Below, one piece after another: positions 6,719-9,780 of a stretch of 9,780 nt of DNA. How positions within the stretch are numbered: position 1 is the first letter of the stretch; each line of letters begins with the position of its first letter. Source of the stretch: Patescibacteria group bacterium (lineage in GTDB: Bacteria; Patescibacteria; Microgenomatia; Levybacterales; UBA12049); assembly GCA_023381035.1 (NCBI GenBank), contig JAMCTK010000002.1, forward strand, positions 1-9,780. Reading direction: 5' to 3'. The notes under the pieces were generated by a model, which was not told the origin of the DNA, searched no databases, and saw nothing but the letters and a program-made list of their open reading frames with translations. Made by a program: the position numbers and the translations under genes.

Positions 6719-8017
6719 TTATTTATAAAATCTAGCGACATCTCTCCAGCCGATATCAGTTCTATAATGAAGTCCGTTATTTTCAACCTGTATCATGGAT
6801 ATTGCTTTATAAGCATTTTTTCTTGCCTCTAAAATATTTTTTCCTTCTCCGACAATATGCAGAATTCTTCCGCCGCTCGTAATAAATTTTTTCTGATCTT
6901 TTTTAATTCCTGCACCAAATAGCAAAACACCTTTTTGTTTTTTTAAACTTTCTATTCCAAAAACCTGTTTGCCCTTAATATTTGAATAGTCTTCCGGATA
7001 ACCGCGGCAACATCCAGAAATGCTAACTCTAATTTTTTTATCAAAACTTATTTTGAGTTTATTTAATTTCTGCTTTTTAACACTATTCATAATAGTCATG
7101 TAATCGGTTTTAATGCTTGGTAAAATTACTTGAGCTTCCGGGTCTCCCCATCTTGCATTAAACTCAACAATGCCAACCCCATTTTTCGTGATCATTCCTC
7201 CTAGATAAAGTATGCCGGTGTAAGGTCTTTTTTCACTTTGCATACCTTTCATAAAAGGTTTTAAAATTTTATTTTCAATATCTTTAATTTGTTTTTGGTT
7301 CAAAACAGCAGCACTGGCAACACATCCCATCCCACCGGTATTTAATCCTTTATCGGCATTAAATACAGTTTTATGGTCTTGAGCAATTTTTGTAATGACA
7401 TAATTTTTTCCATCGCAAATTGCAAATAAAGAAAATTCTTCACCAGTCATGCATTCTTCAATTAAAAAAGTTTTACCTGCATTACCAAAATCTTTCATGG
7501 ATTCGATTGCAGCAATTGCTTCTTTTTTGTTTTCGGTTTTTATTGCGCCTTTACCTGCAGCGAGTCCTGAAGCTTTTATATAAAGGGTTTGTTCTGGGAG
7601 GGAATTTATATATTTAATTGCGTCCTTTTGGTTTTTAAATGTTTTAAACTTAGGTATTGGAAGATTATATTTTTGCATAAAATCACGTGCCCATTCTTTG
7701 CTCCATTCAATTTCCGCGGAATCTTTAGTGGGACCAAAAACAGAAAAACCTTCTTTTTGCAACCTGTCCACATATCCTGCAGCCAGTTGATCATCTGCAG
7801 CAACGTCAATATGATTGATTTTTTCTTTTTTGTAAAACTTAATAATGTCCTCAATATTTGAAACGTTTATCGTGGGAATTATAGAAATTTTTTTATTGTT
7901 TATTTCAGTTAACCCGTTACCTGGGATGACAAAAACTTTACTTACCTGCTTGCTTTTAGCATATATGTCTGCAAGTGCGTGCTCTCTTCCGCCGGACCCA
8001 ATAATTGCGATTTTCAT
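6719..8017 (-). CDS. purD: Phosphoribosylamine-glycine ligase (GAR synthetase)
   Basis: This 432-residue ATP-grasp enzyme joins glycine to phosphoribosylamine (step 2). Landmarks in order are GSGGREHALA (7-16) at the N-terminus, PGNG (32-35), SKEWARDFMQKY (106-117), the ATP-grasp lysine loop GLAAGKGA (151-158), NTGGMG (226-231) and the metal-binding FNARWGDPEAQVILP (286-300). Length is normal for the family. Two places depart from the usual sequence. The segment normally read as V-G-P-E-x-P-L is VAADDQL here (72-78), and the C-terminal A-A-x-G-Y-P segment is GCCRGYP (335-341). The ATG at 8017 overlaps the purF-purN stop as ATGA. Only a weak purine-rich stretch precedes it, so expression is probably coupled to PurF-PurN. 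That would suit the hand-over of the unstable product of PurF. Confidence 0.95.
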   Translation of the reverse strand: MKIAIIGSGGREHALADIYAKSKQVSKVFVIPGNGLTEINNKKISIIPTINVSNIEDIIKFYKKEKINHIDVAADDQLAAGYVDRLQKEGFSVFGPTKDSAEIEWSKEWARDFMQKYNLPIPKFKTFKNQKDAIKYINSLPEQTLYIKASGLAAGKGAIKTENKKEAIAAIESMKDFGNAGKTFLIEECMTGEEFSLFAICDGKNYVITKIAQDHKTVFNADKGLNTGGMGCVASAAVLNQKQIKDIENKILKPFMKGMQSEKRPYTGILYLGGMITKNGVGIVEFNARWGDPEAQVILPSIKTDYMTIMNSVKKQKLNKLKISFDKKIRVSISGCCRGYPEDYSNIKGKQVFGIESLKKQKGVLLFGAGIKKDQKKFITSGGRILHIVGEGKNILEARKNAYKAISMIQVENNGLHYRTDIGWRDVARFYK

Positions 8018-9780
8018 AAACTTTTCTCTGTGATTTTTTTCAGGCTCTGAATTAGACCAATATGTTCTGCTTTTTTAAGACGCGAGTAAAGAGTTTCAAC
8101 AGTATCATTTGGTTTTGTGGGAATTATTTTTCTAACCAGAACCGGTCCAAAATCTGCTTCTTGAGTAGCAAGATGAATTGTGGACCCAGCATATTTTTTA
8201 TTAAGAAAATTTGCGACAGCATCATCGGTTATGAGTCCTTGATTCCAGGGAGCTTTGGTGCCGTCAGGAAAAAGAAAAGCTTTATTTTTTTCATCTGGGA
8301 TCAGCCCAGGATGAATATTGACTGTGACTCCTTTGAAGACATTGAAAAAGCTTGGAGGAAGAATAGTTGCAAATCCTGCCATGACTGCAATTGTAATTCC
8401 TTTTTTGTTTAAGAGTTCTCCGAGCTCTTTTCCATAATAGTCTCTCGACCTGCTTTTTTTAAGAAGTTTTACAACTTGAGGAACATTATTTTCTTCTGCA
8501 TGCTTTAATCCTAACGCTCCTTTTTTATCGCTAACAACAAGATCTATTGTTGAAGAAATTTTACCATCTCTTTTTGCTTCAATAATAGCTTTTAAGTTTG
8601 AACCTGTGCCTTTGTCGGAAATTAAAACTGCGATATGCTCTGTTCTTCCATTAAGAAAAGTATTTTGTCCTTTATTTTTTATTCCTTTAACAAGTCTTGC
8701 GTTTGCGCCAATGTCTATTGGATAATCACCGTTAAAACATGAAGTACAAAAAGTATTTTCGGGAAGTCCTGTTGCCTTTATCATCTTATCGTAAGAAAGA
8801 TAGTGCAAAGAAGTTGCATTCATATACTTCTTAATCTGTGCAGTTGTCATACGTGACGCAATCAAATTTTTTTGGTTAGGAGTATCAATTCCATAAAAAT
8901 CAGGAAATTTTACAGGGGGACAACTGCTTAATAAATGAATTTCTTTTGCCCCGGCTCTTCTCACCATCTCAACTAATTTTTTTAAAGTAGTTCCTCGAAC
9001 AATTGAATCGTCAATTAAAACGACCCTCTTTCCTTTGAAAATTTCTTTAATTGGATTTAATTTCATCTGAACTGCTGTTTCTCTTAAGTGTTGTTCAGGC
9101 ATAATGAATGTTCTGCCTATGTATCTGTTTTTTACAAGACCAAATTCGAAAGGAATTCCTAATTCATTAGCGTATCCAATAGCAGCCGGTATAGATGAAT
9201 CAGGAACAGGAATTACAACATCTGCTTTAACAGGATATTCTTTTGCTAATTCTCTTCCTAAGTTTTTTCTTACCTCATAAACTCTTTTTCCTAAAAGGAC
9301 ACTGTCAGGACGAGCAAAGTATATAAACTCAAAAATATCTAATTTCTCTTGAGAAGAGGCAAATGTATGGGATTTTAATCCGTTTTTGTCAATGACAACC
9401 ATTTCTCCAGGATTAATGTCTCTGATGAATTTTGCATTAATTGTATCCATTGCGCAGGTTTCGGAAGAAACGACATATCCATTATCAAGTTTTCCTATAG
9501 AAAGAGGGCGAATTCCAAAAGGATCTCTGATTGCAACCAATTTATCTTTAGTCATGATAAGTAGGCAATACGCGCCGGTAAACAAGGGAAGAGCTTCAAG
9601 TATTGCTTTTTCCAAAGGATACTTTTTAACCAGGTAGTATTTAATCAACATATACATTAATTCCGAGTCATTGTGGCCATTAGTGTAGATGCCTAATGCA
9701 GAAAGAAATTTTCTTAACGAGGTAGTATTTGGCAAATTTCCATTATGAGAAAGTGCAATTATGTCATTTTTAAAGGAAAC
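8014..9780 (-). CDS. purF-purN: PurF-PurN fusion: PRPP amidotransferase joined to GAR formyltransferase (5' partial)
   Basis: One uninterrupted frame runs 588 codons from the window edge to the TGA at 8014. The TTG at 9735 is not the start, because the 15 codons before it read ...IIALSHNGN, a conserved part of the PurF glutaminase domain. The catalytic N-terminal Cys lies outside the window. Counting from the TTG codon, the PurF part has RDPFGIRPLSIG (70-81), FEFIYFARPDS (135-145), KNRYIGRTF (202-210), the PRPP loop VVLIDDSIVRGTT (238-250) and CTSCFNGDYP (330-339). It makes phosphoribosylamine (step 1). From about residue 366 the PurN part begins: VLISDKGTGSNLKAI (370-384), MAGFATILP (452-460), NIHPGLIP (473-480, with catalytic Asn473 and His475), STIH (518-521) and EADFGPVL (526-533, with Asp528). 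It formylates GAR (step 3). The two cysteines that complete the iron-sulfur site in Bacillus-type PurF are Asp133 and Asp279. The linker is about 20 residues. Confidence 0.94.
   Translation of the reverse strand, partial: VSFKNDIIALSHNGNLPNTTSLRKFLSALGIYTNGHNDSELMYMLIKYYLVKKYPLEKAILEALPLFTGAYCLLIMTKDKLVAIRDPFGIRPLSIGKLDNGYVVSSETCAMDTINAKFIRDINPGEMVVIDKNGLKSHTFASSQEKLDIFEFIYFARPDSVLLGKRVYEVRKNLGRELAKEYPVKADVVIPVPDSSIPAAIGYANELGIPFEFGLVKNRYIGRTFIMPEQHLRETAVQMKLNPIKEIFKGKRVVLIDDSIVRGTTLKKLVEMVRRAGAKEIHLLSSCPPVKFPDFYGIDTPNQKNLIASRMTTAQIKKYMNATSLHYLSYDKMIKATGLPENTFCTSCFNGDYPIDIGANARLVKGIKNKGQNTFLNGRTEHIAVLISDKGTGSNLKAIIEAKRDGKISSTIDLVVSDKKGALGLKHAEENNVPQVVKLLKKSRSRDYYGKELGELLNKKGITIAVMAGFATILPPSFFNVFKGVTVNIHPGLIPDEKNKAFLFPDGTKAPWNQGLITDDAVANFLNKKYAGSTIHLATQEADFGPVLVRKIIPTKPNDTVETLYSRLKKAEHIGLIQSLKKITEKSL

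Noticed and set aside
9733..9735. TTG at 9735 as the start of purF
   Set aside because: The frame stays open to the window edge, and the upstream codons encode the conserved S-H-N-G-N of the PurF glutaminase domain.

Overview
The window comes from an AT-rich genome (roughly one third G+C by eye) with lysine-rich proteins. It holds almost nothing but tightly packed purine-biosynthesis genes. All stop codons used are standard, including TGA, so nothing suggests the recoded UGA of some candidate phyla. At least one start is preceded by a perfect AGGAGG, and a PurN domain is present, which archaea mostly lack; both favour a bacterium. The AT-richness, overlapping genes and the style of the PurM, PurD and PurN sequences make a Patescibacteria/CPR-type or similar uncultivated bacterium my best guess. 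That is an inference from sequence style, not a proof.

Layout: the end of guaA (GMP synthase) lies on the + strand at 1-309. Everything else is one minus-strand run, read from 9780 down to 310: a purF-purN fusion (5' end outside the window), purD, a long purL with a PurS-like N-terminus, purQ, a HAD-family hydrolase, a small P-loop NTPase, and a divergent purM. Most junctions are 1-4 nt overlaps or gaps (ATGA, GTGA, tga-t-ATG), and the HAD/NTPase junction overlaps by 14 nt. The only real gap in the run is the 61 nt between purD and purL. It contains a near-consensus promoter and a short ribosome binding site for purL. guaA and purM converge with their stop codons directly abutting (307-309 and 310-312). 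No stretch of 300 bases lacks a gene.

Function: the run encodes exactly the first five steps of de novo purine synthesis, from PRPP to aminoimidazole ribonucleotide (AIR): PurF (step 1), PurD (2), PurN (3), PurL with PurQ (4) and PurM (5). Steps 6-10 (purE/K, purC, purB, purH) are not in the window. GuaA makes GMP from XMP at the far end of the pathway.

The two unassigned genes between purQ and purM, a HAD phosphatase-like protein and a kinase-like P-loop NTPase, are the least explained part of the cluster. The PurF-PurN fusion, the Cys-to-Asp changes at putative PurF iron-sulfur positions and the internal promoter are the other points of interest. I see no mobile elements, RNA genes, CRISPR arrays or riboswitches.
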